Part shown: in pieces, positions 32,600 to 43,318 of the stretch | Numbering within the stretch: the first letter of the stretch is position 1 | How the letters are laid out: every line of letters starts with the position of its first letter | Assembly: GCA_003864495.1 (NCBI GenBank) | Contig: ML133499.1 | Span: forward strand, 2,170,001 to 2,234,000 | Reading direction: 5' to 3' | DNA from: Nemopilema nomurai | Taxonomy: Eukaryota > Cnidaria > Scyphozoa > Rhizostomeae > Rhizostomatidae | Length of the DNA: 64,000 nucleotides | The notes under the pieces: generated by a model | Database searches by the model: none | Told to the model about the DNA's origin: nothing | What the model saw: the letters and a program-made list of their open reading frames with translations, nothing else | Position numbers and translations under genes: made by a program

Positions 32600-33724
32600 T
32601 CTTTGGGCTGACGAAAAAGTACAACATCAGTTGGACAATTGCACAAGAAAAACCCCAATATTTGACGCTATTGCCAAAAAATGGATGAGGAAGGGTACAC
32701 CCACTCCTGTGCCCAAATTCAAGAAAAAATTAAGAAATTAAAATGCCAATACAAAAAGGTAAAAGACCACAACAACTTGTCGTGACGCTGCAGAAAAACG
32801 TTTGAATTTTTTAACTTAATAGACCAGGTACTGGGTGATAGGCCAATCAGCAAACCCCCGGCTGTTCTGGAAAGTGGAGGAACACTTGCTGACTCTGAAG
32901 ATAACGAGGAGGAAAGAGATAGTGAAATGGAGAAGGAGCAGGAGAACGAGTTTGGAGATATTTTTGACCCTGTGGATGAAAGCCAGGTGCAGTCTGACTT
33001 TGAAGAATCACTTGCTAACCTTTCATCAGTACGCTCTTCATCTCATGGTAGCACAAATTCTCCCTCCTCAACCTCTAGCATTGATGCAAGTGTGGAAGGG
33101 AAAGCTGACGATTTGAATTTAAAAGAGAAGCCAAAAAACCCGTCAGGAGCTGCCAGAGATAAAAAGTCAGGTCCAACATTGTCAAGTAGACGTGGTAAAA
33201 GCAAGAAGCTCAGTAGAAATGAACTATTTCTAACAACGGCATTGGAAGCTATAAACAAGCAACAAGAGTTGGCAGATGCAAGATTTTTTAAAATGGAAGA
33301 AGAACGATTGAAGAAAGAGTTGGAGATAGAGGAAAAAGAAGGAAAGAGGAAAGGCAGCATGAGGTATTTATGGTGCAAATGATGGGCAACATGTTTCCAA
33401 AGGTTTTTTCCAATTTTAATAATCAAACTTCTACATTGACATCAAATGAACCCCCAAACTATCATGAAATACCAAGGAACCTAAGCAATTTAAAAATTCT
33501 GGCCAATATGTCTCACTTTTGAATAAAGATATCAGCAATGAGCCAAACCAAGCACCAAATTACTATGCAGATCCAAGGAGCCTAAGCAATTTCAAAAATG
33601 CTGCTCAGCATGTCCCACTTATGAATGACGGTATCAACAATGAGCCAAATCAAGCAAACAATTTGAAGAAGAATGTTCAGCAAGTATCAAATATGAATAA
33701 AGACACCAATGATGGTAAACATTG
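32600..33724 (+). pseudogene. Harbinger-2 Myb/MADF-like protein (broken)
   Basis: The start (CLWADEKVQHQLDNCTRKTP, IFDAIAKKM, AQIQEKIKKLKCQYKKVKDH) is a trihelix Myb/SANT-like domain, interrupted by a frame break near 32690 and a stop at 32783. The 32927-33382 frame provides an acidic/serine-rich middle and a charged coiled-coil end (LELTT-type ALEAINKQQELADARFFKME). After another break the C-terminus carries three Asn/Pro-rich repeats up to 33724. In this superfamily the protein is the DNA-binding partner of the transposase. Confidence 0.65.
33446..33712 (+). repeat. Three ~30-34-codon tandem repeats at the end of the Myb-like gene
   Basis: Units begin at 33446, 33537 and 33639, each opening AATGA(A/G)CC and encoding NEP(P/N)..., then RNLSNLKNS-like or RSLSNFKNA-like, Q(Y/H)V(S/P)L(L/M)N. 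Spacing of about 91-102 bp retains the frame apart from one break in unit 1. Confidence 0.7.
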
Positions 33725-34333
33725 AACAACTTTATGACTCTTCACAACTTTACTATGATATCAACTTTTGTTATATGAACTTTTATAATCAGTAGATATA
33801 ATCATTTTTTATAAGAAACTTTTCAAAACTCTGGTACTTCATAGTTTCTTAGCTTTTACCCTAATTATGGTACGAAATGTATCTTAGCAAGTTTCTTAAC
33901 AGCGAAATCTGATGTTCCTGAACTTTGTGTTCATAAATAAAAGTGAGATCTCACTATATAAAATCTCACCCTATCCAATTAATTACAGAAAAATTGCCAT
34001 GTGGGGAAACATTAATATTTTATGCAAATTAAGTACACTGGGATGATTTTAACGTGCCTTTGTTGTTAAGACAGCATAAAAAGATTCTTAGCTTTTTTGA
34101 GTTACACAAAATCTCCTACCAAAGTTTCTTAAGTTTTGAAAATATGGTCCTACGGTCTAACCCACCACAAAGGACACAGAAAAGTTGTCTACGAAGATAT
34201 AAAACAGAACCTTTGTTTCCAAAGCTTTTTCTGTTACTGAAAATCCTATCTGTTTAAGATTGATATATTTTCTCCCATCTGACTATGTTTTATGTTAAGT
34301 TTACTTACAATGTGTTAAACAAACTTTTTTGCA

Positions 34334-35169
34334 TTAAATCTCATGTTCATTACAATATTTTGTCAATGTTTCTCGAATTTTTTCTTCTCTGGTCTTGGCA
34401 ATAACTCGCTCCTCTCCTGCACCCATTCTTACATCACTTTCATCATTGTGCATCAATTCATCATCAAATTTCTCTTTATGTATTTCGCAAATATTGTGCA
34501 GAACACAGCAAGTTGATATGATTGCATTCATCTGCTCCACAATTGCTTCATTTTGCTTTAACAAGCATCTCCATCGCTCTTTCAATCTACCAAACGCGTT
34601 TTCAATAACAATCCTAGCTCTGCTAAGCTGGTAATTGAAACGAAGCTTTTCTTTTGAAAGCCTTCCATTATCAGAATAAGGCTTCATAAGCCATGACAGG
34701 AAAGGATATGCTGCATCTCTAAGAAGCACCAATGGGATGTCAACATCATAAATGTTTTTTTGTTTTGTTTTGGAAATCAAGTCCCCATTTTCTCCTTTCA
34801 TGTAGATCAATGAATTTGCAAATACTCTGGCGTCATGAACCTTGACAATCATGTCCTACTAATTTTCACTGCGAACTTTACACCAAACTTTCCTTTCTGC
34901 ACTTGGTTTGAAACTGCTCACATCAAGACGGTGCTGATCAGAGCTCTTCACTTCCTTGCTCTAAACATACGGTACAGCTGCATTCTTCTTTTTGCAGACG
35001 ATCTTATTCTTGCCAAACGCATTCTTCTTCCATGATCCCTTCTCTGAGAAATAGTTTTTACTAGAAATGCAATACATTTTAAGAAAAACATTGCTTGCAA
35101 GTAATCAAAACCCGCCATTTGAAACTTCGATTGATCGATTGATTCGGGCCACTGCGCATGCGCTGGCAA
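34334..35169 (-). pseudogene. Harbinger-2 transposase with internal deletion
   Basis: Frame 35169-34948 is an N-terminal piece (RRMQLYRMFRARK). After about 100 bp of disrupted sequence, frame 34852-34334 has the core from HDARVFANSLIYMKGENG through IPLVLLRDAAYPFLSWLMKP (second catalytic position, with RDAAYP in place of GDxAYP) to LSRARIVIENAFGRLKERW (Glu) and a full C-terminus. The block with the first Asp (DGTH-like) is missing. The copy is therefore catalytically dead but keeps both ends. Confidence 0.8.
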
Positions 35170-35299
35170 AGTAAGTTGAGGCTCGGCCCACTTTAGCGTT
35201 CACACTGCGTGAAGAGGGCCCCACAGTGTGGAAACAGTGTGGACAGGTTGTAGGCCTGGCCTGGGCCAAATTAGCTGCGTAGTGTGAACAGGGCTCAAG

Positions 35300-36330
35300 T
35301 ATTTCTCTTTGAATTGTTTTCATCTTTCACGATGACTATGTCTCCCTTACAGATAGAATTGGGTTTGGCTTGCCTCAGCTTGTGCGCTTCAGGTAAACCT
35401 GAAAGATTCTCAGTGTGCCATCTTTTCCTAAGATGACTCAACTTTTTTGTCAAATAAAGGAATCTCCTGGAAAGGACAATATTATTATCTTCCCTCCAAA
35501 TCCAAATCATCACTAACATCATTTGATAGTGGCGAAATCCTTCTTCCAACAAGCAAATGAGAAGGAGTAAGTACCTGTGAATCAAATTCCTCATGTTGAT
35601 AAGTCAGTGGCCAAGAATTCAATGATGTTTCCACTTCTACTAGTGTTGTAGTCAATTCATCTTGTGTGATTCTTGCATTGCCTAGGACCTTTCTAAGGCA
35701 CCTCTTTACACTACCCACTTTACTTTCAAATGCCCCACCCCACCACGGGCTTCGGTCTAAGTTGAATCTCAATATTATGCGCTTAGATACAAAACAATCT
35801 CTTACCTCAGTTTCTGTTAGCAATTTATTGAGCACCTTTGAAGTAGCTTTAAAGGTCTTCGCATTGTCTGACAGGATACGCACTGGCGTTCCTCTTCTTG
35901 CACAGAATCGATGTTAACGATTCACAAAAGTAGGGGTATCAAGATCTGATACTACTTCAAGATGAACAGCTCTGGTTATAAAGCAAGAAAAAAGGCAGAT
36001 ATAAGATTTAATCATCTCACCACTTTCAGTTCTCGCAAACAATGGCCCTGCAAAGTCCACCCCAGTGGTGCTGAATGGCGGTGCTTCACTTACTCGAAAG
36101 TCTGGTAAGTCTGCTGTAGCTGGAGCATTGAATGACTTTCCATCAAGATACTTGCAACGAAAACATGGTTTTAGAATCTTTTTGACAAATTGTCTTCCCC
36201 TGGTTATTCAAAATCTGGATCTCAACTCAGCTAGTGTGGCTCCCACCTTCAGATGGTGAACTTTCTCATGACACAATCAATTGAGCTAATTTGTGTTCCT
36301 TGGGCAGAATAATAGGATAGAGAACAGTGT
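35300..36330 (-). pseudogene. BEL integrase remnant
   Basis: Frames give the upstream region (YPIILPKEHKLAQLIV), CFRCKYLDGKSFNAP (zinc region), APPFSTTGVDFAGPLFART (first Asp), FSCFITRAVHLEVVSDL, MRILSDNAKTFKATSKVLN (second Asp), SPWWGGAFESKVGSVKRCLR (Glu), LTPSHLLVGRRISP and RFLYLTKKLSHLRKRW. The order matches the young BEL integrase at 60.5-62.0 kb. At least three frame breaks are needed, so it is dead. The catalytic residues survive as read. Confidence 0.8.
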
Positions 36331-37078
36331 ACACTAGCGACTTGGAAATGTTAAAGACAAAGTTAGCAAACTTCATACCAAACTGTGGATTCTTTGGTTA
36401 TTATCCAGCTTCAGCATCTGACCTTTCTCTTGCAACTGACAGTGCTTCACCTAAAGCAGCTGATGCTGAAGATCCATTTTTACTTGAGACAGTCTCTCCT
36501 AATGAGTCTCTTTTAGTGAGTGCTATGATATTTCACAGTAATCCTTTAAAGATAAGTCTTTCTCAACCTTAGCAACCAGCCATGGCAAGAGATATGAAGG
36601 ACATGTCATTGAAGTCTACACAAGCTACATGAAAGAGCATATCCTCAATGTCAATGTTTCTAAAACTGGTCTTCAGTTATCTTCTTCTTTTCCTTATCTT
36701 GGTGCATCCTTAGTTTCGAGTAATAATGAAATATGGGGCTTTGAAATAAAATGTCCATTCTCCAAATTCTTCACCTCTCTACAGGATGCATTTAGAGGAA
36801 AGAAGTTCTTCTTGGAGAATAAAGGAGGTACTATCAGGCTCAAGCGCAAACATCGTTACTACTATCGAGTCCATGGCCAAATGTTTTTTGTTGATTTGAA
36901 GCTTGTTGATTTTGTTGTTTGGTTTGGTGGAGATGAGCCATTGTTTGTGGAGTCAATACCGTATGATGAAGAGTTTGCACAATCTTACATGCTATCAAGG
37001 CTACAGTTCTTCTACTGCAGAGCAATTCTTTCAGAATTTTTCACCAAGCGAGTGAAACATGGATTTAGATTATATTGA
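36327..37078 (+). pseudogene. YqaJ-nuclease half of a SWIM/YqaJ gene, copy 3
   Basis: Frame 36327-36569 starts LEMLKTKLANFIPNCGFFGY, the segment between SWIM and YqaJ. After a break, YEGHVIEVYTSYMKEH and frame 36629-37078 give LQLSSSFPYLGASLVSSNNE, WGFEIKCPFSKF (ExK motif), HRYYYRVHGQMFFVDLKLVD, VVWFGGDEPLFVESIPYDEE. The Asp expected in the (A/S)PDG motif is replaced (ASLVSS), so the nuclease would be inactive. It forms ISL2EU-type copy 3 with the convergent transposase remnant near 48.0-48.5 kb, beyond the inserted hAT. Confidence 0.72.
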
Positions 37079-37805
37079 CATGGCAATTGGATACATTTTT
37101 ATAAATCCAAACAAATTTTGTTATAATTAAAATATACAGACAGAAAAAGATCTTTCTTGCAATGATCAATCCTTTTTGCGTTGGCTAAACATGATAATTT
37201 CTGAAAGCCATTTTAACAAGTTGTTCTAAGATTTTTCTATATTCATATAAACATTGTTTATGTTCTAAAGTACTGATATGTCTATAATCTTTACATAATA
37301 TGGTTGTACCATGCATAAAGAATAGATATAGCATTGCCAGGGGCGGCGCGTAAAGGTATTGGCGTTATTAGTCTAATACCACTTTTTCCGAGGCATAAAC
37401 GTTTTTAAAAGCGTGCTTTTATTTATTGCGCACTGTCCTTGAAAGCAATGAAATATTTCATCTTTGTTTTGTATCGGCTTCGCAAAGAAAACTGATGACA
37501 GACCATTATATCCTGTTAATCCAACATTAATCATCCTCATTGTTATCCCACTGAGATCTCAGATGTGTTACCAGTTGGAAAGTCATGGTATAAGATTCCA
37601 GATCTTAATAACGTCTCAAGACAGTGCCATTGTTCGAATGCCCTTTCGTGACGCATGAGGCTATTGTTTTTGATGGTGCGCACAAAGGGCTTCAGCAGCC
37701 CCGTTATCAGTTTTCGATTCTTAATAACGTGGCCGTCAGAGGTCTTGTTTTCGCTATTTGGGTGTATATTTTTCAAGTCAAGATGAATCGCATTTTTTCG
37801 AAATG

Positions 37806-40800
37806 AAGGAATCAAACACCGATGGGACGTTCGAAAAGTGTTTTCCTTAGTTTCAACTCAGGGAAAATTAACATTTGAGCAACGACTCTGTCTGAAAAAA
37901 GATGGCAGACCTCGTCCGAAGGTTACTATAAACCACAAATCGAGTGACTCTGTATATGAGTTATTTAAATGGATTTGTGGAGATGAAGAAAGAAACACTT
38001 TTTACTGTTGGCCTTGTTTAGTCATGGGCGATTTGTCTACGGTGTGTAAAAATATTTCAGTTACAAACTTTAAACTTGTTTTCCGTTTCATACCAGATAG
38101 AGGAAAGCATCCCCGAGCCACCTGTGCCCACGTTATTAGAATCGCGATTTTAATAACGAGGCTTGAAAGCGAGGGCTTCCAGCCGTCCTCAACTTTCTTA
38201 ATCTTAGCGGCTAAACCATTCCTCTTAGCCTCTAAAACCACAAAATGTTACTGAACAACGACTGAAATGTGATCTTTCGGGTTGCAAATTTCGCCAATTT
38301 TCGTCAGCGGAGTTTCGGGTTTTCCACAGAAGAAAACGCGATTTTCGGGATTTCAATATTTGATTTTCCAAATTTATATTCGATTTTACAGTGATTTAAA
38401 TTTTTGTCCAGGTTTGCGGGTTCAGGTGCCTCTTAAAGCCCCCTCATAGAGAAGACTGTTTGTCAACATGACAAGACAAGTGCAACTTTTATCGATCCCA
38501 GTATTAAATTTTAAAACGTGCACTTTTTCGAAACGTCAATTTTTAGTCACAACAATTTCAATTATCCTTCGTATGTGTCCCTGGCAAAGTTTTCCTTGAT
38601 CAGGTAAGTTTAGGCCCTAAATGCTGGTCTGTTCTCAGACGACATACAATAAGATCCTTTTTTCTTTGCAAAAATGTTTGTGTGAACAAAAACCTTTATT
38701 AACTTTTATTAAAATCTGAAAATAATCTAACACTTCTCCGACTCTTGCCTTTTAAATCTGTCCCGCCATATATTAGAGTAAATGCATCAACAAATTCTGT
38801 ACTTGCAATGATGTTGCCAATATACGGGGTAGTGTGTGTGATTTTTTACATGGACCATTTTTTCTAGATGACAAACGTTTCTTTTGTGCAAGAAACTGGA
38901 TTCTCATCAAAAGGGTGAATTTTTTGGAACGTTGGAAAGCGTCATGAAGGGTCAAAAAAACACATCGCCAACCACACATCCTACAAACTGATTGGAAATG
39001 TTGATGTTGCATGTGCCTTGGACGAAGCAAGGCAACGAGCCGTTTTAAGACACAACCATGATGCTTCGCGATATTCAAAAATGTTGGAGCACCATGTTGA
39101 TGTTACATCCTTCCTTGCAGCCCAAGGGCTTTCTTTTCGTGCCCACGACGAGGCAAAAGATTCTTGTAATTTTCTTGAGCTCCTTGAAACGCTTGGAAAT
39201 TATAGCAACGATCTGTGGTATTTTTGGATAATAACAAAATAACTTACACTACCCATGGCCCCAAAAATGAGCTGATCGAGTGATTTACAAAGAGGTGAGT
39301 AAAAAAAATTCAAAAACGTATTGATACATCGAAATTTCTGTCAGTTATGATGGACGATACAAGTGATGCCAGTAATGTTGAGCAATCTGTGGTTTCTGTG
39401 CGTCTTATACATAATGGCAAGATCGAAGAACATCTTTTGGGCCTAATTGATGATTCTGCCGACCAGTCTGCTGATAGCCTGACTAATGTCATGTTGAGAA
39501 CTTTTGAGAGGTATAAAGTCAAGCAAGATACTTTCGGTCAAAGGGCCATAGGACAGTCGTACGATAGTGCTCCTACTATGAGCAGAGAGCTTAAGGGAGT
39601 ACAAAAGCAGGTCAAACAGCATTACCCATCGGCCTACTATAACCACTGTGTTGCGCATAGAATGTCACTTTGAGCTTCGCGGTCGGCAATGAAAATCCCT
39701 GAAATTGCGAAATTTTTTGGTACCCTTGATAATATCGTCGGTTTCTTCAGGAGCAGTCCAAAGCGAACGAAAAATCTTGGTCACAACATACCAAAGCCCG
39801 AAGACACCCATTGGCTTTCACGCGACACAGCCACAAGTACTGTTGATGCGTTGTACGAAGAACTGGTGGAAGCTCTCTTCAAAATTGCAAATGAAGAGAC
39901 AGAGAAGGCAGAAGCACAAGCAACTGCGCGAGGCCTTGGTAAAAAAATGCAGGAGGTTGCATCCATTTACTTCCTTAAGTTGTACAGGAGAATATTTGAG
40001 TACTGCACTCCTATAATTACCGTTATGCAGAAGCCCACTCTCGACCCTGCGCAACTTAGATCAATGCTTAGTGATTTTCAAAGGGCTCTAGCAAGTTTTG
40101 ATAACAAACGGGTTTGGGATAAAACCCTACTTGCTGAACCTGATTTTCCTGCAGTTCGTGCCAGAGGAGGATGGAGAGCGATGGAGCAAGGAATAGACGG
40201 TACCAAAGATAACTGGGAAAGATGTTTGGAAACCGTTGCAAGGAAGGTGACCACAGCCTTTTCAGACCAAATGATTCGGCGATTCAAAAACTTGGAAAGT
40301 TTTGATGGATGCAATTGATACACCCAACAAAATTAGAGGAACGAACAAAAGCAACCCCTTCTCAGCAAAGAAACTTATTGAATGACGTAAAAAAGCTCTA
40401 CCCATTTGCAGTCCCAGATATCATCGCCACAGAAAACAATCTTGACATGCTTTATAACAACAAAGAAATCATGATGCTGTTAAGAAAAATGATCGATGAA
40501 CGAGACGCTGTGCTAACAAAGAAAAGGGAGAAAAGAAGAAAGCTGGCAAATGAAATTGAAAATCCTGAGGAAGCTGAAGCATTTGGAGAAGAGGCTGCCG
40601 CTGTAGAAGAGAGAGATGAGTTTAAAGTTGCAAACAGAGGAGAATATTGACTTTGATTTGGTCAAAGAAGGATCTATGAGTCTCCAAGACTTATATCTTG
40701 TGATAAAACAAGCGGAACTCGAGGAAGCCCTCCCACAAGCTTTGATATTATTGCAACTCACTGCTACAACACCACTCACAAGTGTCCATTGCGAACGCGT

Positions 40801-40996
40801 CTTCAGTTGTGTCAAGCGTGTTGTTTCCCCGTCTCGATCAAGGATGAGGCAAGCCAGAAAAGAAATGCTCGTAACACTACAAGTTGAACACAAATGGTTG
40901 CTTTGGATTGCCTCAAAACCGTCATTTAAATTAAACGTAGTGTCAAGGTTTAAATCATATAACGATCGTCGCTTTCAACGATTTTCGAAAGAATAA
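37806..40996 (+). pseudogene. hAT transposase, copy 2 (degenerate)
   Basis: The N-terminal exon (to about 38050) has a TTF-like finger (EQRLCLKKDGRPRPKVTI, FKWICGDEERNTFYCWPCLV). After roughly 0.8 kb of noncoding sequence, coding resumes near 38865 (VGKRHEGSKKHIANHTSYKL, DEARQRAVLRHNHDASR). The core follows: MMDDTSDASNVEQSVVSVRL, IGQSYDSAPTMSRELKGV, YNHCVAHRMSL, KRTKNLGHNIPKPEDTHWLS, CTPIITVMQKPTLDP and a C-terminal dimerisation region (LPQALILLQLTATTPLTSVH, CERVFSCVKRVVSPSRSRM) to the stop at 40996. Breaks lie near 39250, 39674, 40316 and 40618. It shares the family of copy 1 on the other strand. Confidence 0.82.
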
Positions 40997-41038
40997 AATT
41001 TTAATTTTGTGCCTTTGCTATGGTTTTGACAATGTTAG

Positions 41039-41996
41039 TAGGCACTTTAAGCATGCACGACGATAACCATAACGATAACCATAGACTGGAACGTCATCGT
41101 TTCCGTTATCGTTGTGGTGAAATCAGATTAAGCAAGGACAACCATAGGGCACTTCCTTGTTTACGAGAGGAAGTATGTTTTAAATCTCAATTATTTGTCA
41201 TTTTAGAGTTAAATAAAATACAGCTGTAAAAATATTAACAGCAGTCTGGATATCGCTTTCAATCTATGTCTAATTTATGACAAAAATTGGCTCCTTAGTT
41301 AAAATTTGCGAGCATTTGGCCTAGACCTAATCTAGAACTTCCAAACTGGGACTACGAAGTTTTGTCTTGAAAAAGTAACACTTGAGAGTTCAAAGACGAT
41401 TCCAGACTTGAGAACACAGGACACGCTTTTTAGTTAAATGTATTTGACATTTTCTTTCATTTCATTTCATCTCTTTCCGCATTGCGTGTCAACCAGTCGG
41501 TCTTTTGCTCATCATGGGCACTTGATCGCTGAAATAATTTGCTTAAAAACAGTTTTCTGAAGGGTTTTCAATGCTAACTAATTGAATTAAATTATCTACT
41601 TTCGATGTCAACTTTTACAAAAAGAATTTTAATCAGCCAGAGTATGAAAACAAACTTCCTGCATGAATCTTAAACATCGAAAAGTCGGTTGGCCCATATC
41701 GTTGTGAAAACAATTTTAAATTCTTCAAAAAAGTATCAAAAACTCAGAACTTATCCAGTTGGCTGGTAGTTGAATGATATTCAAGCGATATCCAGTTCAA
41801 AATCCACAGTAATGCAAAGAAATTCATCACAAAATCCTATTGTTTTCAGAGAAAGATATATCTGACTTCTATCGTTCTAGAACGATACGTGAGAACGATA
41901 ACCTTAGGGGAATCTCCAAAGGCGCAAGCGCACTAGAAAGGAGATGCCTCCTATGGTTTTCTTTATGGTTATCGTTGTCCATGCTTAAAGTGCCTA
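41039..41996. mobile_element. MITE of 958 bp with ~46-bp TIRs
   Basis: The left end TAGGCACTTTAAGCATGCAC and the reverse of the right end TAGGCACTTTAAGCATGGAC continue as inverted repeats for about 46 bp (ACGATAACCATAA...). There is no transposase frame. TA is present at both ends, compatible with a TA duplication, but no longer duplication is clear. A perfect 16-bp palindrome (ATCGTTCTAGAACGAT) lies at 41871-41886. It sits just past the stop of hAT transposase 2. Confidence 0.75.
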
Positions 41997-42056
41997 GTTT
42001 TGCTATTTCATCGTAATGCCTCTAAAAGAATCAGTTGCGAGAAAAGGGCGTTTCCC

Positions 42057-42512
42057 AGCATAGCGGACAAATCTTGATTGGTTGTTGGCGAGATCCCCTT
42101 CCTGGGAATCCTCCAGGCAATACACCAATCACGTTGCGAGAATCAACCTCAGAAGGCCAAATTTCAGCATTTTAACCACTCCTCGTTTAAAAAACCGGGT
42201 GTAAAATTTGCTAGCATATTTTGGTTACTTTTTTGCGACTAAACTACTCTTGAATCTTATATCTAAAAGTTTGCTCGATCTTTCTCGGTTGAAGAAATAT
42301 CGCTATTCAAATACAGTGCAAGTTGTACTTACCACTCCCTCGACATTATCCACCCTCTTTACTGAAATTTCTGTTTCCTTGCCAATATAACCATAAATTA
42401 TACCAATTTTTTGGAAATAAGATGCTTTTGCATTTGCCACTGGACTAGAATTTAGTCAATGGCGACAGCACGTAACTCTTCAACAGAAAGTGGCGGGAAA
42501 ATATCACGTGCT
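42057..42512 (+). repeat. Left long TIR arm of the unrecognised transposon
   Basis: A 456-bp arm runs from AGCATAGCGGACAAATC to ATCACGTGCT. Its reverse complement recurs at 46692-47159. Confidence 0.9.
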
Positions 42513-43318
42513 ATTGCATCTTTTTATACTGGTTGCCTTCTTTGACCTCGTGGCATGGCCCTCATGATACGGTTTGTGAAGGAGAAAAAGAATTGGTTTT
42601 AAACTGAAGAACCCTCAATGGTTTGCAGTACCACAACAATCAACATTCTCATTTTGATTTGATTTTCTAAATTCACATTCGTTTATGTTATGTAATTTTT
42701 TAATTTTGTTGCCTATAATTCGCGCATCGACCTTATCAATTACTTTTACAAATCTAATGTAACCTTTTGAATTCAAACAAATCAATTTTGTTGGACTTGC
42801 GTGCACTAAGCAAATATCTTATGCGATGTAAATGTGGTTTATTAAACTGATCTCCGTTCACTATTCATTCATCGCTGATTACTTTTTTAGCGACTTAATT
42901 TAGGCATCAATTAATTTATCCTTATTTTAACTTTACCAGTTTACCAGAATCTTTTTACTTCTAACCGATGAAATTATTTCGAATCGTCATGCATGTTCCA
43001 AGCAAAAACCTTACTTCATTAAACCATTTTGACAGAATTCAAGAAAGCTCATCAGAAACAGATGTCCAATATTTGTCTCAACAGTTGAAGTTCCTAATTC
43101 CGTATTTCCTTGAAAGAACACAGAATAAAACTTGAAAACAAACTTTTCCGTAGAAGTTGCACCACAAACATAGAATTTTGGAATAAGTTTTTGAAGATGC
43201 TCAAAATGGAGGTCTTGAAATTATTTGCCTTGAGAAAAGATATCATTCAGGGTAGGTGCTTTTGGAGTTTGGTGTTCTCCAGAGGAAATGTGATGATTTT
43301 GTAAGTTTCAAATATAAT
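42513..43318. other. Noncoding region between the left TIR arm and the gene
   Basis: AT-rich sequence downstream (on the minus strand) of the RING-like exon. A 62-residue minus-strand frame at 42806-42615 has no recognisable motif, and I treat it as chance. Confidence 0.35.

Larger units (their letters stand above)
32237..35295. mobile_element. PIF/Harbinger-2, 3059 bp, with TIRs and CAA target duplication
   Basis: The left end AGCCCTGCTCACACTACGCA matches the reverse of the right end AGCCCTGTTCACACTACGCA, with more imperfect repeat inside (CCAGGCCAGGCC). CAA at 32234-32236 and 35296-35298 is the 3-bp duplication. The interior has a plus-strand Myb-like gene and a minus-strand transposase, convergent as in Harbinger-1. 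The transposase has lost its middle. It lies inside the integrase gene of the old BEL copy. Confidence 0.88.
31900..36330 (-). mobile_element. Old BEL/Pao fragment, split by Harbinger-2
   Basis: Minus-strand integrase coding runs from about 36330 to 35300 and continues at 32233-32000 with the C-terminal region typical of BEL integrases (VAIVEEVVKGKDGEIRGAKV, NRPLQKLYS). A Harbinger element fills the gap, and deleting it with one TSD copy keeps the reading frame. Gag, protease, RT and recognisable LTRs are absent. It is much more decayed than the BEL copy at 56.2-62.5 kb. Confidence 0.75.

Noticed and set aside
30826..37078. A single SWIM/YqaJ gene split by an inversion
   Set aside because: The two halves share an overlapping, diverged block, so they come from two copies.
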